A stretch of 6,525 nt of DNA from JAVBNJ01 sp031551625 (GCA_031551625.1 JAVBNJ010000141.1:1-6525); one strand, 5' to 3'. Shown: positions 1-6,199, counted from the first letter of the stretch. Made by a program: numbers and translations. The notes: generated by a model not told the origin, from the letters alone.

Positions 1-2
1 AA

Positions 3-71
3 TCATTGCCTTTCGATGAGTTGATTGAAAAAATAACACGACTGAATAAAGAATTAAAACGAATTGAATAA
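3..71 (+). CDS. 3' end of an unidentified protein-coding gene (partial)
   Basis: This frame is open from the left edge of the window and ends with TAA at 69-71, giving the last 22 residues, SLPFDELIEKITRLNKELKRIE. The tail is charged and heptad-like (L/I spaced by K/E/R), so it is probably a C-terminal helix or short coiled coil. It is too short to assign a family. It lies in the same frame as the Fic fragment that begins right after its stop, but does not resemble what normally precedes that part of a Fic protein, so I read it as the end of a different gene. Type I restriction subunits are sometimes found next to fic genes in Bacteroidota, so an HsdS-like or HsdM-like tail is possible but unproven. 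Confidence 0.35.
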   Translation, partial: SLPFDELIEKITRLNKELKRIE

Positions 72-407
72 CAAAACACCAGTGATATAACCCAGTGGTT
101 GGAATGGTTTTTATCCTGCTTCGAAAGGGCTTTGCACAATACCGAAGATTTATTGAATGCCGTATTGGTTAAAGCGAAGTTTTGGGAACAGCATCAACAA
201 ACGAATTTGAACGACCGTCAACGGTTGATGATCAATAAACTGTTAGATGGTTTCGAGGGCAAACTTACCTCGTCCAAATGGGGGAAAATGACAAAAATAT
301 CGGCTGACACTGCCTTGCGGGATATACAAGACTTAATAGACAAAGGAATTTTACGAAAAGAAGCGGCAGGTGGGCGAAGTACGAATTATGAATTGAATAT
401 GAAGTAA
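72..407 (+). pseudogene. Fic-family protein, C-terminal fragment lacking the Fic catalytic core
   Basis: Fic proteins transfer AMP or related groups to target proteins through an HPFxDGNGR loop. This frame keeps only the part after that domain. It begins directly after a stop codon with QNTSDITQWLEWFLSCF, matching the 'DITxWLEWFL' stretch that follows the catalytic domain in larger Bacteroidota Fic proteins. The helical segment LLNAVLVKAKFW comes next, then a winged-helix tail (KLLDGFEGKLTSS, ALRDIQDLIDKGILRKE, GGRSTNYEL). About 111 residues remain, where such proteins usually exceed 300. The Fic motif is absent, so adenylylation activity is not expected. The first possible start in frame is TTG at 99, so a roughly 102-residue DNA-binding-like protein could still be made, though I see no promoter or ribosome-binding site. 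Family assignment is secure; remnant status is likely. Confidence 0.8.
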
Positions 408-409
408 AA

Positions 410-422
410 TTTGCAGTGCAAA
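410..422. terminator. short palindrome between converging genes, possible weak terminator
   Basis: TTTGCA and TGCAAA flank a single G, forming a 13-nt palindrome three bases after the Fic fragment's stop. It lies between that gene and the converging AraC-family gene. On the minus strand it is followed by TTTT. The folded stem would have only five pairs with a three-base loop, so it is weak as an intrinsic terminator, and its position is the main argument. Confidence 0.25.
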
Positions 423-476
423 ATTAAATAAACTTTACAAACTTCTCAGAAACTGTTTTCTACTAACTTTTAATTC

Positions 477-1628
477 CTAATTTCTAATTTTCACCCTCCC
501 TCTCCATTCCACAGGCGAAAGATCTTTGCACACATTCTCTTTGAAAGCATTATAAAACGACGAACGGGTATTGAAACCCACTTCCCAAGTAATTTCTTGA
601 ATATCCTTATCAGTTTCGAGTAACAATTTTTTGGCCGCCTCAATACGATACCTGTTCACCAGTTGAGTAAAACTACAAGCATAATATTTATTAATGCAAT
701 TCGATACGTATGTACGGTTGGTATTTAGTTTAATTGCCAAATCCTGCAAACTTAGTTGGGGAAGTTTGTATATTTCGTTTTGGTTGAATAATATGGCAAT
801 TTGTTCAGCCAATAATTGTTCGGCTTTGTTGTTTTCGTTGACAGCAGCTTCTACGGCTGCCGGTTTATTTATAAAATCTATATCGGTTTTCAATGGCAAT
901 CGCAAACTAATACTCAGCACGGATATAGCTGTAATGGTAGCTGCTACCGACAAGTTGTGCACAATGGCTAAACTCATGTGGTTATTGTACGACATAAATA
1001 CCATGCAGAGCAATGGATAATAGAGGAAAAGAAAATCCATGGCCAGCAGTTTATTCATGGTGGCTGTGGAAAGATGTTGGGCTTTATGCATTTTTCGTAC
1101 TCTGAGAATACGCACCAGCGCCATGCTGAAATAGGTGAACACCTGTGCCGCAAAAACCGTCATAAGCAGGGCAAAATAGCCCACGTAAAGGGGGAATTGG
1201 CCGGCATAGCCGAAAAGTTCTTCAATATTATAACAAAAGGGAATGTGGGGCTTTACGGAGGCTTGCAACAATAGCCACAAGCCGAGCATTGTCACAAAAG
1301 GGATAAAATGCAAAAGATAATGTTTTTTGCGATGCTTTTCATCCATTACAAAATAGGCATAGAAAATGGTAAACGGAGCTATAAAGATGACTGTTAGGTA
1401 AGACTGCACATTGTACACATCGCAAGGGGCAAGAACGGGCAGGCGCAGGAAATTGTTGATTAAGTAAAGAATACCGATAGTAATAAAGATACAGCTCAAG
1501 GGTAGATTGGCCCGCGACCTGTTGCGGTAAAAAATAAGAAAAACACCCCAAAACAGTGCCACTAAAGCCCTTAATTCAAAGGTGGAAAAAATAAGTAAGG
1601 TAGTAAGTTGGTTAACGGATTCTTGCAT
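477..1628 (-). CDS. membrane-anchored AraC-family transcriptional regulator (7TM N-terminus)
   Basis: A 383-residue protein with two parts. Residues about 9-245 are very hydrophobic and contain roughly seven membrane spans (near 11-34, 43-61, 77-95, 104-123, 146-172, 195-214 and 220-243), with a basic loop at 97-103. Residues about 280-380 form an AraC/XylS DNA-binding domain with two helix-turn-helix units: LSLQDLAIKLNTNRTYVSN (292-310) and DIQEITWEVGFNTRSSFYN (342-360). The segment between the two (ITWEVGFNTRSSFYNAFKE) is the usual AraC signature. There is no cytoplasmic sugar-binding cupin domain, so sensing probably occurs in or at the membrane. The regulated genes and the ligand cannot be read from the sequence. 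The ATG at 1626-1628 gives a first helix of normal length. A consensus promoter at 1810-1841 would give a leader of about 175 nt. The family call is firm; the membrane topology is inferred from hydrophobicity. Confidence 0.9.
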   Translation of the reverse strand: MQESVNQLTTLLIFSTFELRALVALFWGVFLIFYRNRSRANLPLSCIFITIGILYLINNFLRLPVLAPCDVYNVQSYLTVIFIAPFTIFYAYFVMDEKHRKKHYLLHFIPFVTMLGLWLLLQASVKPHIPFCYNIEELFGYAGQFPLYVGYFALLMTVFAAQVFTYFSMALVRILRVRKMHKAQHLSTATMNKLLAMDFLFLYYPLLCMVFMSYNNHMSLAIVHNLSVAATITAISVLSISLRLPLKTDIDFINKPAAVEAAVNENNKAEQLLAEQIAILFNQNEIYKLPQLSLQDLAIKLNTNRTYVSNCINKYYACSFTQLVNRYRIEAAKKLLLETDKDIQEITWEVGFNTRSSFYNAFKENVCKDLSPVEWRGRVKIRN

Positions 1629-1724
1629 GTATTATTAAAAATAGAAGTAAAAAAGTATCAAACCATACGTTTCGGGGAATTGCCAATAGCCTGTGCATGG
1701 AGTATACGGGCCGGTAATAACAAA

Positions 1725-1739
1725 AGCAGGCACCCTGCT
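1725..1739 (-). terminator. candidate intrinsic terminator downstream of ubiA / in the araC leader
   Basis: Read on the minus strand, AGCAGG-GTG-CCTGCT forms a six-pair GC-rich stem with a three-base loop, followed by TTTTGTTATT. It lies about 84 nt after the UbiA-family stop codon and about 97 nt before the AraC-family start. It could end the ubiA transcript. Because the best araC promoter lies upstream of it, it could instead act as an attenuator in the araC leader. Confidence 0.4.
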
Positions 1740-1809
1740 AATCCTACTAAACATTGATTAACCCTGGAAAGGTTGCTTATCATGTTTGCTCTACCTATCA
1801 ATTATTTTA

Positions 1810-1841
1810 CAAAGATACGGCTTTATAATATTAAATCCAAA
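1810..1841 (-). promoter_or_regulatory. Bacteroidota-type promoter for the AraC-family gene
   Basis: On the minus strand, TTTG (1838-1841) is followed after 20 nt by TATCTTTG (1810-1817). This is an exact match to the Bacteroidota -33/-7 consensus TTTG-N19-20-TAnnTTTG. The -33 box lies inside the last codons of the UbiA-family gene and the -7 box just past its stop. Expected transcription start is near 1805. Confidence 0.6.
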
Positions 1842-2677
1842 ATCACAAAAATACTGAATAGTACGCTGGCTATGCCGTTGGTAGTGGCAAAGGCGGCGTT
1901 GACACGGCTAAGGTCGCTGGGTTTTACAATCAGATGCTGGTAAAGTAGCAGTCCGCAAAAGACTACGGCGCCTGCTATATAGAACCACCCGGCTTGCAAC
2001 ATATATCCGGCAATGCCCACAAACGTAGCGGAAACCGCATGTAATACGGCGGAGAAAATAAGGGCGCCTCTCCGGCCAAAGTGAGCGGGGATAGAAAATA
2101 ATTTTTCGGAACGGTCAAACTCCTCGTCGGGCAAGGCATAAATCACATCGAAGCCACTCACCCAGAAAAGTACAATAGCCGAAAACAACATGGGCGCAAA
2201 CGCGAACTCGCCGGTAACGGCTATGTAGGCTGCTGTGGGCGCAATAGCCAAGCCAAGTCCTAAAATCAGATGACACAACCATGTGAACCGCTTGGTAAGG
2301 CTATAACCCACGATTACCGCCAGCGCCACCGGCGACAGGAGTAAACACAACCGGTTCAGCAATCCCGCTGCAACTACGAACAATAGTGCATTGATAATGC
2401 AAAAAGCAAGCGCATTACGTGGCGAGATGACACCTTTCGGGATTTCGCGTTGGGCTGTGCGGGTGTTGCGTGCATCAAAGGTGCGATCGGCATAGCGGTT
2501 GAAACTCATGGCCGTGTTGCGGGCAAACACCATGCAGGCCAACATCAGCGCTAATGTCAACCAACTAAATGTTACGCCGGTTTGTGAGTAGGCCAATGCA
2601 AAGCCAATGCAAGCAAATGGCAATGCAAAAATCGTATGCGAAAATTTAACGAGCGAAAAATAATTTTTTATTTTCAT
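1823..2677 (-). CDS. ubiA: UbiA-family prenyltransferase (4-hydroxybenzoate polyprenyltransferase-like, possibly MqnP)
   Basis: An integral-membrane enzyme of the UbiA superfamily, which attaches a polyprenyl chain from its diphosphate to an aromatic acid during quinone biosynthesis. The 284-residue length is normal. Both Mg/diphosphate-binding motifs are intact: NRYADRTFD at 60-68 (N60, D64, D68), followed by REIPKG at 77-82, and DVIYALPDEEFDR at 177-189 (D177, D184, D188), followed by SIPAHFG at 195-201. Several hydrophobic spans make up the remainder. The second motif and its SIPxxFG tail resemble the 'UbiA-like' subgroup that includes MqnP of the futalosine menaquinone route, so the quinone is more likely menaquinone than ubiquinone. 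I cannot separate these from the sequence alone. The ATG at 2675-2677 gives the usual MKIKNYFSLVKFSHTIFALP start. It lies 69 nt downstream of pheT in the same direction, so co-transcription is plausible. Confidence 0.9.
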   Translation of the reverse strand: MKIKNYFSLVKFSHTIFALPFACIGFALAYSQTGVTFSWLTLALMLACMVFARNTAMSFNRYADRTFDARNTRTAQREIPKGVISPRNALAFCIINALLFVVAAGLLNRLCLLLSPVALAVIVGYSLTKRFTWLCHLILGLGLAIAPTAAYIAVTGEFAFAPMLFSAIVLFWVSGFDVIYALPDEEFDRSEKLFSIPAHFGRRGALIFSAVLHAVSATFVGIAGYMLQAGWFYIAGAVVFCGLLLYQHLIVKPSDLSRVNAAFATTNGIASVLFSIFVILDLIL

Positions 2678-2698
2678 TATGTTTTATTTTTTACCCGA

Positions 2699-2731
2699 CC
2701 TAACAGGTCTAAAGATGCAAGACCTGTTAGG
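2699..2731. repeat. 12-bp perfect inverted repeat between pheT and ubiA
   Basis: CCTAACAGGTCT (2699-2710) and AGACCTGTTAGG (2720-2731) are perfect complements around the nine-base spacer AAAGATGCA. The hairpin starts 15 nt after the pheT stop and ends 21 nt before the ubiA start. In the direction of these genes it is followed by TCGGGTAAAAAAT rather than a T-run, so it is not a classic intrinsic terminator. It may be a REP-like palindrome, an mRNA-stabilising or processing hairpin, or an attenuating structure. From memory, the core ACCTGTTAGGT also occurs in intergenic palindromes of other Bacteroidota, but I could not check this. Confidence 0.8.
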
Positions 2732-2746
2732 AGTGTATCCTAAAAG

Positions 2747-5182
2747 TTATCTCAATGTGGCTCCGAATTCGCGCTCAAAGGCTTTCAATAAATTTTCCAT
2801 GATGCGCTCGATATGCTGGTCGGTCAAGGTTTTTTCCTTGTCCTGCAACACAAAGCTCATGGCATATTGTTTTTTACCCGCCGGTAGTTTGTCGCCGCGG
2901 TACACGTCGAACAGGTTAGTCGCTTTCAGCAGGCTTTTCTCTGTGCGGAACGCGATGTCGCGCAGCTGGCCGTAACTAATTTTTTCGTCGAGCACTAATG
3001 CCAGGTCGCGACGTACTTCAGGAAACTTAGGTAACTCCTGGTATTGTACCTTGTTGTTTTTTACCGCTTGTAGCAACAGTTTACCCGAAATTTCGGCGGC
3101 AAACACGTCTTGTTTAATATCAAATTGATTGCGGATTTTTTTCGACACGGCTCCAAACATGGCCAGCGGCTTGCCGTTTAGCATGTATTGCACACCGTCG
3201 GTAAACAATTCGGCAGGTGCGTCAATCATTTCCAATTTGTACACATCTATTCCCACCCGTTTGAAAATGCTTTCCACAAAGCCTTTCAAGTAAAAGAATG
3301 TGGTGCGTTCTTGTGGAGTGTCCCAGTTTTGCGGTGCAGTGAAACCTGTGCAAAACAGTGCCAGTTGCATGTTTTCGGAATACGCTTTCAACGTGCCGTC
3401 GTTCTTGCCGGCATCAAAGAAGTAACAATTGCCCCATTCGAACAATTTCAGGTCGGCATGCTGGCGGTTGATGTTGTGGCTGATACTTTCGAGCCCGCCG
3501 AACAGCAACGTTTGCCGCAGCACATTGAGGTCGTTGCTCAACGGGTTGAGGATACGTACCGATTTCTCTTCGGGAAATGTTTTCAACGAAGCATAGTAGC
3601 CCGCTTTGGTCAACGAATTATTCATGGTTTCATAAAAACCGTTGGCCACCAACATGTCCGAAAGGATATTTTGTACTTTTTCCTTATCGGGATGCGTGCT
3701 GTGTGCCACGGTAATTACCGAGTGTGCCGGTATCTCAATATTATTGTACCCATAAATACGCAACAGGTCTTCGACTACATCGCATTCGCGTGTAACATCC
3801 ACTCGGTAGGTCGGTACGCTCACCTGCAAACCTTCGGTGCTTTCGCTTTCAACAGTAAAATCAAGCCGTTTCAGCAAATCAATTATTTTCTCTTTTTCAA
3901 TCCGTTTGCCGATAAGGCGCCACATGCTTTCATAATTCAACGCCACACGGCAAGGCATAATAGGCGAGGGGTACACATCTACCATGTCGCCGACAATTTC
4001 GCCGCCGGCTACTTCCTGAATCAACAACGCTGCGCGTTTCAAGGCATAGGGGGTAATCATCGGGTCGGCGCCGCGTTCGTAGCGGAACGAGGCATCGGTC
4101 TTCAACCCGTGGCGGCGCGATGTTTTGCGAATCCATACCGGATTGAAATAAGCGCTTTCGAGGAAAATATTTTTTGTAGCATCGCTCACACCGTTGTGCA
4201 AACCGCCGAACACACCGGCGATACACATGGGTTGCGTGGCGCTGCAAATCATCAGGTCTTGCGCACTCAGCGTGCGCTCTACGCCATCAAGCGTTACGAA
4301 TTTTGTTCCTTCGGCGCACGGTTTTATAATTACTTGCCCATTGTCGATAGTGTCTGCATCAAAGGCGTGGAGCGGGTGTCCGATTTCGTGCAGTACAAAA
4401 TTCGTTACGTCCACTACATTGTTGATAGGCCGCAAACCGATTGCCGTCAACCGTTTTTGCAACCATTCGGGCGATGGTTGCACCGTAATATTTTTAATGG
4501 TAATACCAGTATAACGAGGACAGGCTTCGGTATTCTCTATTGTTACCTGTATGCCTTTGCCGCTACCGGCTGCAAATTTATCGACTGCCGGACGGGTAAT
4601 TGTTTTTCCAATGTAGGCTGCCAAGTCGCGCGCCACACCAATGTGCGAAGCCGCATCAATACGGTTGGGCGTCAACCCGATTTCGAATACCGTATCGCTT
4701 TCGAGCTTCAAAAAATCACTTAGCGGGCGGCCCACTACAGCCGAAGGATTCAGCACCATAATGCCATCGTGGCTGGCACCTAATCCCAATTCATCCTCTG
4801 CGCAAATCATACCAAACGATTCCACACCACGCAATTTCGATTTTTTGATTTTCACTTCGTCGCCGTTCGAGAAGTAAAGCGTAGCGCCGATAGTAGCCAC
4901 AGGCACTTTTTGTCCGGCAGCCACGTTCGGGGCGCCGCACACAATTTGCAACAATTCGCCGGTGCCCACGTTAACTTTGGTAACATGCAATTTGTCGGCA
5001 TCGGGGTGTTGGGCGCACTCCAGCACTTCGCCCACCACCACGCCTTGCAGGCCGCCTTTCACCGCTTCGCTCTGCTCAATAGCTTCAACCTCTAAACCAA
5101 TGTCGGTAAGCCATTGCGCCACTTGCTCGGGCGTGTTGTTAATCGAAATGTACTCTTTCAGCCAGTTGTAAGATATTTTCAT
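2747..5182 (-). CDS. pheT: phenylalanine--tRNA ligase beta subunit
   Basis: The large subunit of the (alpha-beta)2 phenylalanyl-tRNA synthetase, which works in the cytoplasm with PheS to charge tRNA-Phe. The 811 residues cover the full bacterial layout. An N-terminal segment (MKISYNWLKEYI) leads into an EMAP-like tRNA-binding domain at about 39-150 (HPDADKL at 59-65). GLTPNRIDAASHIGVARDL follows at 169-187. The B3/4 editing domain at about 211-370 has HPLHAFD at 269-275 and FRYERGADP at 366-374. The B5 domain at about 405-475 has conserved acidic residues in DVTRECDVVEDLLRIYGY. The synthetase-like core follows, and a C-terminal FDX-ACB anticodon-binding domain covers about 717-811. I start at the ATG 5180-5182 (MKISYNWLKEY). 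An in-frame ATG 45 nt further upstream would overlap the preceding gene and add residues absent from the family. pheS is not adjacent. No consensus promoter is visible in the 26-nt gap upstream. Confidence 0.98.
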   Translation of the reverse strand: MKISYNWLKEYISINNTPEQVAQWLTDIGLEVEAIEQSEAVKGGLQGVVVGEVLECAQHPDADKLHVTKVNVGTGELLQIVCGAPNVAAGQKVPVATIGATLYFSNGDEVKIKKSKLRGVESFGMICAEDELGLGASHDGIMVLNPSAVVGRPLSDFLKLESDTVFEIGLTPNRIDAASHIGVARDLAAYIGKTITRPAVDKFAAGSGKGIQVTIENTEACPRYTGITIKNITVQPSPEWLQKRLTAIGLRPINNVVDVTNFVLHEIGHPLHAFDADTIDNGQVIIKPCAEGTKFVTLDGVERTLSAQDLMICSATQPMCIAGVFGGLHNGVSDATKNIFLESAYFNPVWIRKTSRRHGLKTDASFRYERGADPMITPYALKRAALLIQEVAGGEIVGDMVDVYPSPIMPCRVALNYESMWRLIGKRIEKEKIIDLLKRLDFTVESESTEGLQVSVPTYRVDVTRECDVVEDLLRIYGYNNIEIPAHSVITVAHSTHPDKEKVQNILSDMLVANGFYETMNNSLTKAGYYASLKTFPEEKSVRILNPLSNDLNVLRQTLLFGGLESISHNINRQHADLKLFEWGNCYFFDAGKNDGTLKAYSENMQLALFCTGFTAPQNWDTPQERTTFFYLKGFVESIFKRVGIDVYKLEMIDAPAELFTDGVQYMLNGKPLAMFGAVSKKIRNQFDIKQDVFAAEISGKLLLQAVKNNKVQYQELPKFPEVRRDLALVLDEKISYGQLRDIAFRTEKSLLKATNLFDVYRGDKLPAGKKQYAMSFVLQDKEKTLTDQHIERIMENLLKAFEREFGATLR

Positions 5183-5208
5183 ACGGTATTTATTTTCTAA
5201 AATTTTAA

Positions 5209-5817
5209 TTAAGGTTTTACAAGCCACTCGCCACTCTTGCTGCTTCCAATTCGTCTTATTATCTTTAATTTTTTAAGCCGGGCTATATTCTTTTCAATAG
5301 CTGTAGTAGATATTCCTAACTCTTTAGATAACTCGGGGATGCTTATATAAGGGTTTGTCGTCATAAGTTCGGTGATTTTTACTAAAGTATTACCCAACCT
5401 ATCACCCAACCTATTATTGGACTTTGTAATTATTCTATTTTCAGTATTTTTCGATATTAAATCTGGCTGTAGGTCTGGCTGCGATTTTACTTCTTTTTTC
5501 GAAAAAATCACTCGGAATCCCAAGCCTATTTCTTTCCATTCGAAATGGATTTCGGGATACTTTTCCATTTCTTCCGAAATAATTCGCAGCCCATTTCCCC
5601 ATTGCTCAATAATGCCCAATTGCTTGAAAACCGGTGCCAGTACTTTGTTCCGGATATTCGATTGCCCGGCATCCATAACATTGAAATCAACCAACGGCAT
5701 TAATCCGCCGGGATTGGAAACTTCAATAGTTTTTGCCAAATCCGATTTGGTGGGCATTGCCTCTTTAAGTTCGAGGCGCTTGTTTTCCGTTTGAGCAATT
5801 ATTTCCGAAACATTCAT
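5209..5817 (-). CDS. AlbA_2/Schlafen-type ATP-binding regulator, internally deleted remnant with C-terminal winged helix
   Basis: This 202-residue frame joins two ends of a protein family usually about 400-500 residues long. Residues 9-30 (QTENKRLELKEAMPTKSDLA, then KT) are the start of an AlbA_2/Schlafen domain. At residues 30-31 the sequence jumps straight to EVSNPGGLMPLVDFN, MDAGQSNIRNKVLAP and GIIEQWGNGL (32-77), the end of the GHKL-like C-terminal ATPase region. Everything between is missing, including the rest of AlbA_2, but the frame is kept. Residues about 111-142 contain small repeats (QPDLQPDL, NRLGDRLG), seen in linkers of this family. Residues about 143-202 form a winged helix (ISIPELSKELGISTTAIEKNIARLKKLKIIRRIG). 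DNA binding may survive; ATP-dependent functions should not. The start ATG 5815-5817 lies about 16 nt behind a predicted transcription start. pheT begins 26 nt downstream. The region is visibly more AT-rich than pheT, which fits an accessory origin. Confidence 0.75.
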   Translation of the reverse strand: MNVSEIIAQTENKRLELKEAMPTKSDLAKTIEVSNPGGLMPLVDFNVMDAGQSNIRNKVLAPVFKQLGIIEQWGNGLRIISEEMEKYPEIHFEWKEIGLGFRVIFSKKEVKSQPDLQPDLISKNTENRIITKSNNRLGDRLGNTLVKITELMTTNPYISIPELSKELGISTTAIEKNIARLKKLKIIRRIGSSKSGEWLVKP

Positions 5818-5837
5818 GCGGCTGGTATTTCAACCTG

Positions 5838-5868
5838 CAAAGGTACGAAAAACGACTGTTTTAACAAA
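5838..5868 (-). promoter_or_regulatory. Bacteroidota-type promoter for the AlbA_2 remnant (and possibly pheT)
   Basis: On the minus strand, TTTG (5865-5868), 19 nt and TACCTTTG (5838-5845) match the consensus exactly. The expected start near 5833 leaves a leader of about 16 nt before the ATG at 5817. Two direct copies of TTTTAAC on the plus strand (5859-5865 and 5869-5875, ten bases apart) overlap or adjoin the -33 box and could be an operator. Confidence 0.65.
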
Positions 5869-5884
5869 TTTTAACATGTGGCTA

Positions 5885-5916
5885 TTTGGAAAGGTAAAAA
5901 TTTTATTCTACATTTG
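5885..5916 (+). promoter_or_regulatory. Bacteroidota-type promoter reading rightward into a non-coding region
   Basis: TTTG (5885-5888), 20 nt and TACATTTG (5909-5916) form an exact consensus match on the plus strand. It diverges from the promoter at 5838-5868, with only 16 nt between the two -33 boxes. Expected start is near 5921. No good reading frame follows, so the product is likely RNA, or the gene it once served has been lost. Confidence 0.55.
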
Positions 5917-5920
5917 TCGT

Positions 5921-6105
5921 ATTATTACGCTCTTTGAATATTGTAAAGACTTTACTTTACTCCGGCAAGAAGAATCAGGAAAATTTTTCAAATTAATTGG
6001 AGGTACAAGGTAAATCGGCGTGTTGAACGCGGATATTACTTATTTCCGATTGTGGGTTTTCCTGAACCTTTCTTGCTGATAAGTGATACTCCGCGTTTAG
6101 TTTTT
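5921..6105 (+). ncRNA. candidate small RNA (about 185 nt)
   Basis: A consensus promoter ends at 5916. About 105 nt further on, a long hairpin begins: 6026-6043 pairs with 6079-6097 over 18 pairs, with one bulged C and one G-U pair, and weaker G-U/A-U pairs extend it to 6022/6101. The 35-nt loop contains a small GGTT/AACC stem (6055-6058 with 6065-6068). The hairpin is followed by TTTTT (6101-6105), as in an intrinsic terminator. A 13-nt palindrome GTAAAG-A-CTTTAC (5943-5955) lies in the 5' part. The only frames are very short (for example a TTG-started 20-codon frame from about 5935) and unconvincing. No known RNA family is recognised. A decayed mobile-element end is the main alternative. Confidence 0.35.
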
Positions 6106-6122
6106 AACCACAGATTTACCTT
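6007..6122. repeat. nested imperfect inverted repeat, about 116 bp
   Basis: The outer arms AAGGTAAATC (6007-6016) and GATTTACCTT (6113-6122) are perfectly complementary over 10 bp. Inside them the arms 6026-6043 and 6079-6097 pair over 18 bp with one bulge. The two halves look like one sequence duplicated in inverted orientation with a diverged middle (6017-6025 against 6098-6112). This could be a MITE-like element or a structured RNA. No transposase or flanking target duplication was found. Confidence 0.6.
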
Positions 6123-6180
6123 CGGTGAGCACAGTTCACGGATTAGAACAGATAAACGCAGATTAAGGCAACGAGATAAA
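6104..6180. repeat. degenerate CACAGATTA-type intergenic repeat
   Basis: Variants of (C/A)(A/G)C(A/G)GATTA recur: CACAGATTTA (6110-6119), CACGGATTAG (6137-6146), AACAGATAAA (6147-6156) and CGCAGATTAA (6157-6166), with a further GATAAA at 6175-6180. The central three units have an exact 10-nt period. Similar 'ACAGATTA' strings are, from memory, common in intergenic DNA of Bacteroidota. No function is known to me. Confidence 0.5.
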
Positions 6181-6199
6181 AATCGTAGCAGGGGTTTTT

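Noticed and set aside
694..1274. Plus-strand frames inside the AraC-family gene
   Set aside because: They are antisense shadows of a well-supported gene and have no recognisable features.
3188..4723. A 511-codon open frame on the plus strand
   Set aside because: It lies entirely antisense to pheT, is rich in Cys, His and Phe with no recognisable domain, and is explained by the codon composition of the long pheT gene on the other strand.
5183..5227. Upstream in-frame ATG extending PheT by 15 residues
   Set aside because: It would overlap the preceding gene's end, and the extra residues (MACKTLIKILENKYR) are absent from the family, while MKISYNWLKEY is the canonical start.
5372..5794. A 140-codon plus-strand frame opposite the AlbA_2 remnant
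   Set aside because: It is antisense to a recognisable protein family and shows no motif of its own.
5816..6013. A 65-codon plus-strand frame across the divergent promoters
   Set aside because: Its ATG lies upstream of the predicted transcription start and overlaps the opposing gene's start codon. The translation has no protein-like features.
6007..6122. Retron or reverse-transcriptase-associated RNA
   Set aside because: No reverse transcriptase gene or characteristic msr/msd arrangement is visible in the window, so only a generic structured-RNA call is justified.
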